Source of the DNA: Herbiconiux flava
Lineage (GTDB): Bacteria; Actinomycetota; Actinomycetes; Actinomycetales; Microbacteriaceae
Length of the DNA stretch: 64,000 nt
Assembly: GCF_013409865.1 (NCBI RefSeq)
Contig: NZ_JACCBM010000001.1
Span: 1,612,001 to 1,676,000, forward strand
Direction of reading: 5' to 3'
Part shown: positions 44,026 to 53,465 of the stretch, one piece after another
How the letters are laid out: every line of letters starts with the position of its first letter
Position numbering within the stretch: position 1 is the stretch's first letter
The notes under the pieces: generated by a model
What the model was told of the DNA's origin: nothing
Databases searched by the model: none
What the model saw: only the letters and a program-made list of their open reading frames with translations
Program-made: the position numbers and the translations under genes

Positions 44026-44238
44026 ATGCGCGAACCCACCGACGCCGAGAAGCGCCACGACCAGCTGACCAGTGCCCCCGACGCGACGGAGGCCGACGCG
44101 GCCCCGCGCATCGACGTCTCGACGACGGCCGACGGAACGACGCGGATCGACATCCGTGACGACGCCGAGGTGCGGCCGGGCGGCGACCCCGAGATCATCG
44201 ACCCCGACGGCGACGCCGGGGCCAGCTCTCGCGAGTGA
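44026..44238 (+). CDS. small acidic conserved protein
   Basis: 70 residues: 'MREPTDAEKRHDQLTSAPDA' and a C-terminal half 'TRIDIRDDAEVRPGGDPEII' rich in Asp and Glu, predicted disordered. The 'DAEVRPGGDPEI(I)(D/E)PD' ending recurs in small Microbacteriaceae proteins. There is no strong ribosome site. It converges with the MFS gene 4 bases away. Function unknown. Confidence 0.55.
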   Translation: MREPTDAEKRHDQLTSAPDATEADAAPRIDVSTTADGTTRIDIRDDAEVRPGGDPEIIDPDGDAGASSRE

Positions 44239-44242
44239 CGGT

Positions 44243-45538
44243 TCAGGCCCTGCTGCGCGCCCGGTCGACCGCGAACGACGCCAGCAGCGCCACGAAGCCG
44301 AGCGCCGCCAGCCCCACGCCCACGTAGGCGGGGGCGAGGTAGCCGAAGCCGGCCGCGATGGCGACGCCCCCGAGGAACGCGCCGAGCGTGTTGCCGATGT
44401 TCAGCGCCGAGTGGTTCAGGGCGGCGGCGATGGTCTGCGCGTTGTGCGAGACGTCCATCAGCCGGGTCTGGATGGCGGGCGAGCACGACCCGGCGAAGGC
44501 GCCGACGAAGAAGATCGAGATCATCAGCCCCGCCACGGTGTGCGCGGTCAGGGCGAAGGCGAGCACCGAGACACCGGTGCCGAGGATGCCGATGACGAGC
44601 GAGCGCTTCACCGACCGGTCGGTCAGCCAGCCGGCGAGGGCGTTGCCGATGGTCATGCCCACGCCGAAGGCGACGAGCACCCAGGGCACGAAGCCGTCGC
44701 CCTGCCGGGTGACGTCGGTGACCACGGGAGCGACGTAGGTGTAGACGGCGAACACGCCGCCGAAGCCGATCGAGCCGACCGCGAGCGTGAGCCAGACCTG
44801 CAACCGGGTGAACGCCTTCAGCTCGTTGCGCATCGTGGCCGTCGGGTCGCCCGGCCGGAACGGCACCGTGAGGGCGATCGCGACGAAGGTCACCGCGAAG
44901 ATGATGCCGACCATCAGGTAGGCGCTGCGCCAGCCGAAGTTCTGGCCGAGGAAGGTGCCGAAGGGCACGCCGACCACGTTGGCGATGGTGAGGCCGCCGA
45001 GCACGAAGGCGACACCGCGGGCCCGCTTGTCGGGCCCCATCAGCGAGGCCGCGACGAGCGAGGCGATGCCGAAGTAGGCCCCGTGCGGGAGGGCACTGAG
45101 GAATCGGGCGGCGAGCACCAGTCCGAACGAGGGCAGGATCGCCGAGAGCAGGTTGCCCACGACGAACACGGCGACCAGGACGAGCAGCAGGCGCTTGCGG
45201 GGCCAGCGCGCGGCGGCCGCAGCGATCGTGGGAGCGCCGACCACGACACCGAGGGCGTAGGCCGAGACGAGCAGGCCCGCATTGGCGTTGGCACCCGCCG
45301 CGTCGACCGCGTACTGGCCGGGCAGCAGGTCGGCCGCGATGTTCGGCAGCAGTCCCATCGTGACGAACTCGGTGACGCCGATGCCGAAGCCACCGAGCGC
45401 GAGGGCGAGGATGGCGAGCCACCGCCGCGCCGCGGGCACGTCGATGAGCGCCGGCCCGGCGGGGAGGTCCTGGGCGGCGGAGCCGTCGGCAGGAAGAAGG
45501 GAGTCGTCATCGACCGGAGCACGATCCAGATCGGTCAC
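44243..45538 (-). CDS. MFS transporter, DHA1 family (AraJ/PbuE-like)
   Basis: 431 residues, GTG start, twelve membrane helices. N-terminal 'LALALGGFGIGVTEFVTMGL' and motif A-like 'VGAPTIAAAAARWPRKRLLL' mark the DHA1 sugar- or drug-efflux branch, and 'FPDRSVKRSLVIGILG'-like repetition occurs in the second half ('WLTDRSVKRSLVIGILG'). It exports small molecules by proton exchange; the substrate is unknown. The terminal ~15 residues are basic. The upstream gene is a nitroreductase on the same strand, 21 bases away. Confidence 0.87.
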   Translation of the reverse strand: MTDLDRAPVDDDSLLPADGSAAQDLPAGPALIDVPAARRWLAILALALGGFGIGVTEFVTMGLLPNIAADLLPGQYAVDAAGANANAGLLVSAYALGVVVGAPTIAAAAARWPRKRLLLVLVAVFVVGNLLSAILPSFGLVLAARFLSALPHGAYFGIASLVAASLMGPDKRARGVAFVLGGLTIANVVGVPFGTFLGQNFGWRSAYLMVGIIFAVTFVAIALTVPFRPGDPTATMRNELKAFTRLQVWLTLAVGSIGFGGVFAVYTYVAPVVTDVTRQGDGFVPWVLVAFGVGMTIGNALAGWLTDRSVKRSLVIGILGTGVSVLAFALTAHTVAGLMISIFFVGAFAGSCSPAIQTRLMDVSHNAQTIAAALNHSALNIGNTLGAFLGGVAIAAGFGYLAPAYVGVGLAALGFVALLASFAVDRARSRA

Positions 45539-45559
45539 AGTGCCCCCAGCCTACGGCCG

Positions 45560-46111
45560 TCAGAGGGTCGAGAGGTGCTCCGAGACGCGGATGCGCCCCT
45601 TCCCGCGGGGCTTCCGCCCTCGGGGCGGCACGCCTCCCACATAGAGCCAGCCGAGCAGCTCCTCGTTCTTGCCGAGCCGGTGGGCCTTCTTCACGGCCTT
45701 GGCGCGGGTGTGCTCGCCGGTGCGCCAGAACACGCCCCAGCCCTCGTCGTCGAGCACGAGCGAGAGGTTGTGCGCGACTCCGGCGGCCACCGCCTCCTGC
45801 TCCCACTTCGGCACCTTGTGCTTCGGGGCGTACGACACGACGATGGCCAGCACGAGCGGGGCGCGGTGCGCCTTCGCCACGAACTTCTCGACGTCCTTCT
45901 CCTTCGCGCCGTCGGCCTCGGCGAGGCCCCGGCCCAGGCGGCTGATGCCGTCGGCTCGCATTTCGATGACGCGCCACGGGCGCAGGCCGCTGTGGTCGGC
46001 GAGCTGGCCGGCCGCCTCGACGGCCGCGGCCACCTGGGCGGGACTGGGGGCCGCATCCGTCACCTTCGACGACGAGCGGCGGGCGAGCATCGCCTCCTTC
46101 ACACCGGGCAC
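45560..46111 (-). CDS. nitroreductase family protein
   Basis: 183 residues from GTG 46111, 2 bases after the msrB stop, hence coupled to it. N-terminal '[16 protein letters not shown]' and 'ADHSGLRPWRVIEM' fit the FMN-binding start of nitroreductases. 'KWEQEAVAAGVAHNLSLVLDDEGWGVFWRTG' features, split here, cover the dimer and flavin-binding region, and 'LGWLYVGGVPPRGRKPRGKG' the end. The family reduces nitro compounds, flavins or quinones using NAD(P)H. Pairing with MsrB suggests a redox or repair role. Confidence 0.85.
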   Translation of the reverse strand: MPGVKEAMLARRSSSKVTDAAPSPAQVAAAVEAAGQLADHSGLRPWRVIEMRADGISRLGRGLAEADGAKEKDVEKFVAKAHRAPLVLAIVVSYAPKHKVPKWEQEAVAAGVAHNLSLVLDDEGWGVFWRTGEHTRAKAVKKAHRLGKNEELLGWLYVGGVPPRGRKPRGKGRIRVSEHLSTL

Positions 46112-46113
46112 GG

Positions 46114-46515
46114 CTACACGACCTCGTCGAAGGTGAGCGAGACGGAGTTCATGCAGTAGCGGTCGCCCGTCGGCGTCTGCGGTGCGTCGTCGAAGAGGTG
46201 GCCGAGGTGCGAGCCGCAGCGGGCGCAGCGCACCTCGGTGCGCACCATGCCGAGCGTGCGGTCCTCGATCAGCTCGACGGCGTCCGAGCCGGCCGGGTCG
46301 TAGAAGCTCGGCCAGCCGCAGTGCGAGTCGAACTTGGTCTCGCTGCGGAAGAGCTCGGCCGAGCAGGCCTTGCAGCGGTAGACGCCCTCGCGCTGCTCGT
46401 CGAGCAGCTCGCCCGTCCACGGGCGCTCGGTGGCGGCCTGCCGCAGCACGGCGAACTCCTCGGCCGAGAGCTCCTCGCGCCACTCGTCGTCGGACTTGGA
46501 AACCTGGTAGCTCAT
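46114..46515 (-). CDS. msrB: peptide-methionine (R)-S-oxide reductase
   Basis: 133 residues. Zinc-binding CxxC pairs are 'YRCKACSAELF' and 'RCARCGSHLGHLF'; the catalytic Cys lies in 'GDRYCMNSVSLTF', and 'KFDSHCGWPSFYDP' is the substrate loop. MsrB reduces methionine-R-sulfoxide in oxidised proteins. It starts 'MSYQVSKSDDEWREELS' and is first in a two-gene unit with the nitroreductase. Confidence 0.96.
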   Translation of the reverse strand: MSYQVSKSDDEWREELSAEEFAVLRQAATERPWTGELLDEQREGVYRCKACSAELFRSETKFDSHCGWPSFYDPAGSDAVELIEDRTLGMVRTEVRCARCGSHLGHLFDDAPQTPTGDRYCMNSVSLTFDEVV

Positions 46516-46651
46516 GATGCTCCTGCTGTAACGGGATCGGGTGATCGGGGCCGCGAACGATCATCGCAGGAATGTCTGGGTGCCGCGCGGCTATCGGCGG
46601 GCGTTGAGCTACCCGCCAATATGATGTCGGGATCGGACAGGAGGGCAGGGC

Positions 46652-46903
46652 ATGGAGCTCAGCGAGCGGGACATCCGCATCCTCGTCTTCGAACGCAGCT
46701 GGTGGCGCCACGCCGGCGCCAAGGAACAGGCGATCCGCAAGACGTTCGGCCTCTCCTCCGCCCGCTACTATCAACTTCTCGGTGCGCTGATCGACTCCCC
46801 GGCCGCTCTCGCACACGACCCGATGCTCATCAAGAGGCTTCAGCGGGTTCGGGAGGCGCGCCTCGCAGCGCGCTCGGCCCGGCTGCTGTCGCGCGACGAC
46901 TAG
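46652..46903 (+). CDS. DUF3263 protein
   Basis: 83 residues: 'LSERDIRILVFERSWWRHAG', 'AKEQAIRKTFGLSSARYYQL' and 'DPMLIKRLQRVREARLAARS'. This is the actinobacterial DUF3263, a likely helix-turn-helix protein because the middle part reads as a recognition helix. AGGAGG sits 8 bases before the ATG. It is followed 14 bases later by the LytR_C protein, a pairing shared with other actinobacteria. Confidence 0.9.
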   Translation: MELSERDIRILVFERSWWRHAGAKEQAIRKTFGLSSARYYQLLGALIDSPAALAHDPMLIKRLQRVREARLAARSARLLSRDD

Positions 46904-46917
46904 GACCCTGCCGCTCC

Positions 46918-47541
46918 ATGCCACGTTTCCCCGAGGACAGCTTCGACCGCCTGCCCGCCCCGTCCGGGCGCGTGGGCGCGCATCGCGGCCCCGTGCCGCG
47001 CGGTCGGGGATGGCGCGTGCTCGCCTGGGCGGCGCTCGCGACGGTGCTGCTCGTGGGTGCGGGCATCGGCTACCTCGCGATCATCGACAACAACAACCAG
47101 TTCACGGATGCGCTGGGGGGCGCCGGCTCGTCGGAGGCCGCCACCGAGGCGCCGACCCCGACCCCCACGGTCGCGCCGGTCACCGACGGCACCAAATCGG
47201 TCACCGTCCTGAACGGCACCGAGATCGCGGGACTCGCCACCCGGGTCGGCGACGCGGCGGTCGCGAGCGGCTGGAACGTCGGATCGCGCGCCAACGCCAG
47301 CACCACCGACTTCGCGACCACCACCGTGTACTACGCCGATGCGGCGAACGAAGGGGCCGCACTCGGCCTCGCCCAGTTGCTCGGCGGGGTGCCGACCGAG
47401 CTGAACGCCTCCTTCCCGGGCGCCGACCTCACCGTGGTGCTCGGCACCGACTACGCCGGGCCCGGGCTCACCGACGCGGCGGCGCCGGCGGAGGAGGCGC
47501 CGGCGGAAGAGGCCCCGGCCGAGGACGCTCCGGTCGAGTAG
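46918..47541 (+). CDS. LytR C-terminal domain membrane protein
   Basis: 207 residues. A basic cytosolic head, one membrane helix (~37-60), a Thr/Pro-rich linker ([12 protein letters not shown]) and an extracytoplasmic LytR_C domain with 'SVTVLNGTEIAGLATRVGDA' and 'TTVYYADAANEGAALGLAQL'. LytR_C domains accompany cell-wall glycopolymer ligases, but this protein has no catalytic LCP domain. The tail has three degenerate EEAPAEE repeats. Confidence 0.88.
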   Translation: MPRFPEDSFDRLPAPSGRVGAHRGPVPRGRGWRVLAWAALATVLLVGAGIGYLAIIDNNNQFTDALGGAGSSEAATEAPTPTPTVAPVTDGTKSVTVLNGTEIAGLATRVGDAAVASGWNVGSRANASTTDFATTTVYYADAANEGAALGLAQLLGGVPTELNASFPGADLTVVLGTDYAGPGLTDAAAPAEEAPAEEAPAEDAPVE

Positions 47542-47752
47542 CGGCGGCGTCCGCCGGTCGTGCCGGCGGGCATCATGGACCCCCTCGCGGGGCCCCGTTG
47601 TTTCGCGCACGTTTCGACCGTGTTGAGTTGCTGTCACGATGTGTCGAATTCACCCGGATCGGCCGTCGTGCTCGCCGGACCAGTGATTAGTATCTGGAAA
47701 TGGGCGTGGCAACCGTGTCACTTCTGCAGAAACACAGCACTTGGGAGTAACG

Positions 47753-47956
47753 ATGGCGAACGGAACCGTGAAGTGGTTCAACGCTGAGAAGGGCTTCGGC
47801 TTCATCACGGTCGACGGGGGCGGACAGGACGTGTTCGTGCACTACTCGGCGATCGACATGAGCGGCTACAAGGTCCTCGAGGAGGGCCAGCAGGTCGTCT
47901 TCGAGGTCGGCACCGGATCGAAGGGTCCGCAGGCGGAATCGGTCCGTCTGGCCTGA
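47753..47956 (+). CDS. cspA: cold-shock protein CspA family
   Basis: 67 residues: '[20 protein letters not shown]' with RNP1 (KGFGFI) and '[10 protein letters not shown]' as RNP2. It is an RNA chaperone that melts structured mRNA. The 211-base upstream gap holds no gene and is consistent with the long leader usual for csp genes; GGGAG precedes the ATG. A terminator follows directly. Confidence 0.96.
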   Translation: MANGTVKWFNAEKGFGFITVDGGGQDVFVHYSAIDMSGYKVLEEGQQVVFEVGTGSKGPQAESVRLA

Positions 47957-47970
47957 CGGGTTCGATCCAG

Positions 47971-48005
47971 CGAGACGCCCCGCCCTTCTGGGCCGGGGCG
48001 TTTCG
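47971..48005 (+). terminator. terminator after cspA
   Basis: CGAGACGCCCCG (47971-47982) pairs with CGGGGCGTTTCG (47994-48005), one G-T pair, loop of 11 bases. It separates cspA from the CIRCE-controlled groEL promoter. Confidence 0.85.
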
Positions 48006-48031
48006 CCATGCCCGGCGTCGTCACAGGTTCA

Positions 48032-48058
48032 CTTGCACTCGCGCACCCCGAGTGCCAA
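48032..48058 (+). promoter_or_regulatory. degenerate upstream CIRCE element
   Basis: CTTGCACTC-N9-GAGTGCCAA has the CIRCE inverted-repeat geometry with a few mismatches to TTAGCACTC-N9-GAGTGCTAA. It lies 7 bases before the perfect copy, so HrcA could bind in tandem. TTGCAC inside it may double as a -35. Confidence 0.65.
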
Positions 48059-48065
48059 TATTGGT

Positions 48066-48092
48066 TTAGCACTCATGAAGTTCGAGTGCTAA
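48066..48092 (+). promoter_or_regulatory. CIRCE operator (HrcA site) of groEL
   Basis: TTAGCACTC-N9-GAGTGCTAA is a perfect CIRCE element, 43 bases before the groEL ATG. CIRCE is bound by the HrcA repressor and released on heat shock. Confidence 0.97.
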
Positions 48093-48099
48093 CCGCTGA

Positions 48100-49755
<1,656 letters not shown>

Positions 49756-49840
49756 TCCGCACGGGGTGCCGCGGCCCGCGCCGCGTCACCCCACCCGCGG
49801 CTCGCGCCGCACGCACCACTGCACCACTGCACTACCCCAC

Positions 49841-49866
49841 AGGGCGGCTCCTCCGGGAGCCGCCCT
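49841..49866 (+). terminator. terminator after groEL
   Basis: AGGGCGGCTCC (49841-49851) pairs with GGAGCCGCCCT (49856-49866), loop TCCG, followed by TCTG. It lies 86 bases past the stop codon. Confidence 0.85.
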
Positions 49867-50245
49867 TCTGCGTTCCCCGACGGTCCTTCGCCGCTCGGAT
49901 CTCAGCCCGCGGGTGCACCCGGATGACGGAAGTTGCTTCTACCGACCCAGCCATGATCATCTCGGGTAATCGCGTGAGCGCGCGGCAGCCGGGTGTGCTG
50001 CCGCGCGCTTCGCGCTTGCCTACGGATGCGGTGGCTGGTTTAGGCGGCGGGTCGCCGGATGGTGCGTCGACGGGTCGTCGGAATAGGCTTCTGTTCCGTG
50101 TCGACCCATCTGGGTGGAATGAGATGAGGCACACCCTCGTGCATGGTCAATTTCCACGGTGATTTGTGCAGGTGTGAGTGGTGGAAGTGGCGGAGAAGAC
50201 GCCATCGTCGATGTCGGTTCTTCCGGGCGGATGATTGTGACCGGC
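49867..50245. other. gene-poor stretch after groEL
   Basis: No reading frame here has coding character. The only clear structure is a 12-bp perfect hairpin, GCGCGCGGCAGC (49978-49989) with GCTGCCGCGCGC (49997-50008). The sequence is less GC-biased than the flanks and abuts the DUF222 remnant, so it may be debris of a lost HNH-repeat gene. Confidence 0.5.
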
Positions 50246-50449
50246 TCAGGCCTCGTTGCCGAGTTCGGTGCGCGACGGCACCCCGACCTCGCCGCTGAGC
50301 CGGCCCTGCAGCGCCCTCGCCGCGCGCCCGAGGACTTCGTGAGCGGCAAGCATTTCGAGCAGTTCGTCGTCAGTCAGGTCGGCCAGGCTCGAGCGTTGAT
50401 CGCCGCGGATTTCGGCGGCGATCTCGTGCAGGCGAGCGGCTGAGATCAA
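50246..50449 (-). pseudogene. N-terminal remnant of a DUF222 (13E12-type) HNH gene
   Basis: 67 codons read 'MISAARLHEIAAEIRGDQRS', 'LADLTDDELLEMLAAHEVLG' and 'RAARALQGRLSGEVGVPSR', then stop right after 'GNEA'. This is the beginning of the DUF222 family, which normally continues for 350-500 residues to an HNH nuclease domain. The downstream sequence does not resume it in any frame. DUF222/HNH genes are multicopy, mobile-like repeats in this group, so this is probably a deletion scar. Confidence 0.65.
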
Positions 50450-50497
50450 CCTGAAATTCTGTCAGACGAAGCTGATGAATGCTCGGTTTCTGCCTAC

Positions 50498-52681
50498 TTA
50501 CAGGGGGGCAGGGGCAGGCGGGGCGGGGGCGTCCATGAGGGGGAGGGTCACGCGGAAGGTCGCGCCACCGCCCGGCGTCTCGAGCGCCTGCACGGTGCCG
50601 TGGTGGGCTGCCACGATCGACGAGACGATCGCGAGGCCGAGGCCCGAGCCGCCCGTCTCGCGCGTGCGCGAGGAGTCGGCGCGCCAGAAGCGCTGGAAGA
50701 TCTTCTCGCGGATCTGCGGCGGGATGCCGTCACCGTGGTCCACGATGTCGACCATCGCCACGCCCGCGGCCTCGTCGACCTGAACCACGAGCTCGATCGG
50801 GCTGTCGGCGTCGGTGAAGCGCAGAGCGTTGCCGATCAGGTTGGTCAGCACCTGCCGGATCTTGTTCTCCTCGGCCAGCACGATCGGCCGCACCGCAGGC
50901 GTCAGCTCGATCTCACCGGTCGCGGCGAACTCCTCGGTGCCGTCGAGGGCGGGGTCTCCGGATGCTCCGCCCGCCGTCTTTGGCCGACGCCGCAGCCGCG
51001 CCATGGCCGCGTTCGCCGACGACCGCACCGACGCCGAGGCGCCCTTGCGGGCCGGCGTGCCGATGGGCCCGGTGGTGTCGGCCGGGGTGCCGGCCCCGCC
51101 GTCGGGGGTGGCGGCGGACGATCCGGCCGAACGGGCGGCCGACTGCCCCGAGGCGAAGGCCGAACCGCCCCGCGGAAGCCCCCAGGCCCGCGCGGGCTTT
51201 CCGACGGCCGGAGGCGGGGTGGTCTCTGCGGCCGCGGAAGGTTCGGCCGATTCCTGGGGTGCGACGACCGTCTCGGAGGCCATGTCCGACGAGGCAGGTG
51301 AAAGAGGTACGTCAGGGATGACGGGTGACAAGGCTTCGGCGAGCTCCAACGTCTCCGCGACGGGATCGGGGGTCGTCGGCGTCACGGGCTCGACCGCTCC
51401 GGTCGTGTAGAGAGAGCCGGTCGAGGGCTCCCGCGGCTCCGCCGACACGTACAGCGACGGCTTTGGGCTGCCGGCGGGGGGCTGCTCCTCGCCGTCCAAC
51501 GGCTGATACGCCGAACCGGGTGGGGCGTCCTCGGCGGGAGCGTCGGCCTGCTCCTCCGCCGGAGCCTCGAGCACCGGGCTGAACGGTACGGCAGGCGGGC
51601 CGACGGGGGTGCGCACGGTGACTTCGCGGCCGGGGCTCGCGGCACGCGCATCCGATGCCGTATCGATCGAGAGGGGCAGCAGGTCGACGGGAGCGAGCTG
51701 CAGGGGCCGGGTCTCGTCGAGGCGGGCCAGCTCGAGCAGGTCCTCGACGAGGGTGCCCATGCGGATCGCCTCCTTCTCGATGCGGTCCATGGCCTGGGCG
51801 ACGTCGTCGGGGGTCTGCAGCGCACCCATGCGGTAGAGCTCGGCGTAGCCGCGCACCGAGACGAGCGGGGTGCGCAGCTCGTGCGAGGCGTCGCCGACGA
51901 AGCGGCGCATCTGGTCGATCGTGCGGGCACGGTCGGCGAAAGCGCTGTCGATGCGGGAGAGCATCGTGTTGAGGGAGCGGTTCAGGCGCCCGACCTCGGT
52001 CTCCGGCATCGCATCCGACATGCGGCGGCTGAAGTCGCCGCCGTCGGCGATGGCCGCGGCGGTGCGCTCCACCTCCCGCAGCGGGCCGAAGGTCGACGTC
52101 ACGAGCAGCCGCGTGAGCATGGCGCCCAGGATGACCACGCCGATGCCGAAGGCGAGGAAGATCGACAGGTAGGTCGCTGTCGTCTTCTCGGTCTCGACCA
52201 GCGACTTCGCGATCACCACCGTGCCGAAGCCGTCGCCGCCGAACAGCTCGACCATCGTCGTGACGGCGTGCCACTCGGCACTGTGGTCGACCGAGTCGAC
52301 CGTGAAGACCTTGCCGCCGAGCTGGTTCGCGGTGTCGAGGTCGACCAGGGCGGCGGGCATCGTGCCGGAGTCTTTATCGGCCCAGTTGCTGACGATCAGG
52401 TTGCCCGAGGCGTCGAGCAGACCCACGAAGTAGTCGTCAGGCGCCGACGTGATGTCCTGGATGTTGAACGAGGTGCTCGACGCGTTCGGCCCGAGGAAGG
52501 GGGAGGGGTCGGCGCTCGCCTGATCGAGCTGCGAGTCGACCTGCTGGAGCAGATACGTGCGCAGCACCACCATGGTGCCGACGCCCGAGACCACCAGCCC
52601 GAAGGTCAGCATCAGGACCGTCACACCGGTGATCTTGGTGCGCAGGGAGATGGAGTTCCACTGCCTCAGAATGGCGTGCAT
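50498..52681 (-). CDS. sensor histidine kinase with long disordered insertion (TcrY/PrrB-like)
   Basis: 727 residues, far above the ~480 usual for this family. Two membrane helices (~17-37, ~170-192) flank a sensor domain; HAMP follows (~195-250), then HisKA with 'FVGDASHELRTPLVSVRGY' (phospho-His 267). The ATPase domain starts at about 335, but between 'GREVTVRTPVG' (~355) and the N-box 'EENKIRQVLTNLIGNALRF' (~605-620) lies a ~240-residue Pro/Ala/Ser/Glu-rich stretch. The rest is intact: 'VDHGDGIPPQIREKIFQRFW' and 'GGSGLGLAIVSSIVAAHHG'. The cognate regulator is encoded upstream, 13 bases away. Confidence 0.92.
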   Translation of the reverse strand: MHAILRQWNSISLRTKITGVTVLMLTFGLVVSGVGTMVVLRTYLLQQVDSQLDQASADPSPFLGPNASSTSFNIQDITSAPDDYFVGLLDASGNLIVSNWADKDSGTMPAALVDLDTANQLGGKVFTVDSVDHSAEWHAVTTMVELFGGDGFGTVVIAKSLVETEKTTATYLSIFLAFGIGVVILGAMLTRLLVTSTFGPLREVERTAAAIADGGDFSRRMSDAMPETEVGRLNRSLNTMLSRIDSAFADRARTIDQMRRFVGDASHELRTPLVSVRGYAELYRMGALQTPDDVAQAMDRIEKEAIRMGTLVEDLLELARLDETRPLQLAPVDLLPLSIDTASDARAASPGREVTVRTPVGPPAVPFSPVLEAPAEEQADAPAEDAPPGSAYQPLDGEEQPPAGSPKPSLYVSAEPREPSTGSLYTTGAVEPVTPTTPDPVAETLELAEALSPVIPDVPLSPASSDMASETVVAPQESAEPSAAAETTPPPAVGKPARAWGLPRGGSAFASGQSAARSAGSSAATPDGGAGTPADTTGPIGTPARKGASASVRSSANAAMARLRRRPKTAGGASGDPALDGTEEFAATGEIELTPAVRPIVLAEENKIRQVLTNLIGNALRFTDADSPIELVVQVDEAAGVAMVDIVDHGDGIPPQIREKIFQRFWRADSSRTRETGGSGLGLAIVSSIVAAHHGTVQALETPGGGATFRVTLPLMDAPAPPAPAPL

Positions 52682-52694
52682 GCTGAGGGAAAGG

Positions 52695-53384
52695 CTACGC
52701 CTTGCTCACCTTCAGCATGTACCCGAAGCCGCGCTTGGTCTGGATGAGCGACTCCTCGGTGTGTGCGTCGAGCTTGCGGCGCAGGTAGGAGATGTAGCTC
52801 TCGACGATGCCGGCGTCGCCGTTGAAGTCGTACTCCCAGACGTGGTCGAGGATCTGCGCCTTCGACAGCACCCGGTTCGGGTTCAGCATCAGGTAGCGCA
52901 GCAGCTTGAACTCGGTGGGCGAGAGTTCGATGGCGGTGTCGCCGACGAAGACCTCGTGCGTGTCCTGATCCATGGTCAGCTCACCGGCGCGGATGATCGC
53001 GTCCTCGTCGGCCTGCATGGTGCGGCGGAGGATCGCCTTGATGCGCGCCACGATCTCGTCGAGGCTGAACGGCTTGGTGACGTAGTCGTCGCCGCCGACG
53101 GTGAGGCCCGTGATCTTGTCTTCCGTGTCGTCCTTCGCCGTGAGGAAGAGGATGGGCGCGGTGTAGCCGGCCGCGCGCAGACGCTTTGTGACGCCGAAGC
53201 CGTTCATGTCGGGCAGCATGACGTCCAGGATGATCAGGTCGGGCTCCTCCTCGAGCACCGCCGAGATGGTCTGCGCACCGTTCGAGACCGCGCGCACGGC
53301 GAAGCCGGCGAAGCGGAGGCTCGTGGTGAGCAGATCGCGGATGTTGGGTTCGTCGTCGACGATCAGGATGCGAGGACCGGTCAT
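52695..53384 (-). CDS. OmpR-family response regulator (TcrX/TrcR-like)
   Basis: 229 residues. Receiver: 'ILIVDDEPNIRDLLTTSLRF', phospho-Asp in 'IILDVMLPDMNGFGVTKRLR', and Lys in 'DDYVTKPFSLDEIVARI'. Winged-helix domain: 'LSPTEFKLLRYLMLNPNRVL' and 'ESYISYLRRKLDAHTEESL'. It pairs with the insertion-bearing kinase on the same strand. Homologues in mycobacteria answer to envelope or growth cues; the signal here is unknown. Confidence 0.93.
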   Translation of the reverse strand: MTGPRILIVDDEPNIRDLLTTSLRFAGFAVRAVSNGAQTISAVLEEEPDLIILDVMLPDMNGFGVTKRLRAAGYTAPILFLTAKDDTEDKITGLTVGGDDYVTKPFSLDEIVARIKAILRRTMQADEDAIIRAGELTMDQDTHEVFVGDTAIELSPTEFKLLRYLMLNPNRVLSKAQILDHVWEYDFNGDAGIVESYISYLRRKLDAHTEESLIQTKRGFGYMLKVSKA

Positions 53385-53465
53385 GCTCCTAGTATCTGCG
53401 GGTTCGCTGGGCGCAACCTGGGAGCTGGCGGCACGGCATCCATGACCGCACCCGGCCCGACCGGG

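Noticed and set aside
44026..44238. Multidrug transporter label for the 70-residue protein
   Set aside because: I have seen such a label for similar sequences, but this protein has no membrane helix and is acidic and disordered.
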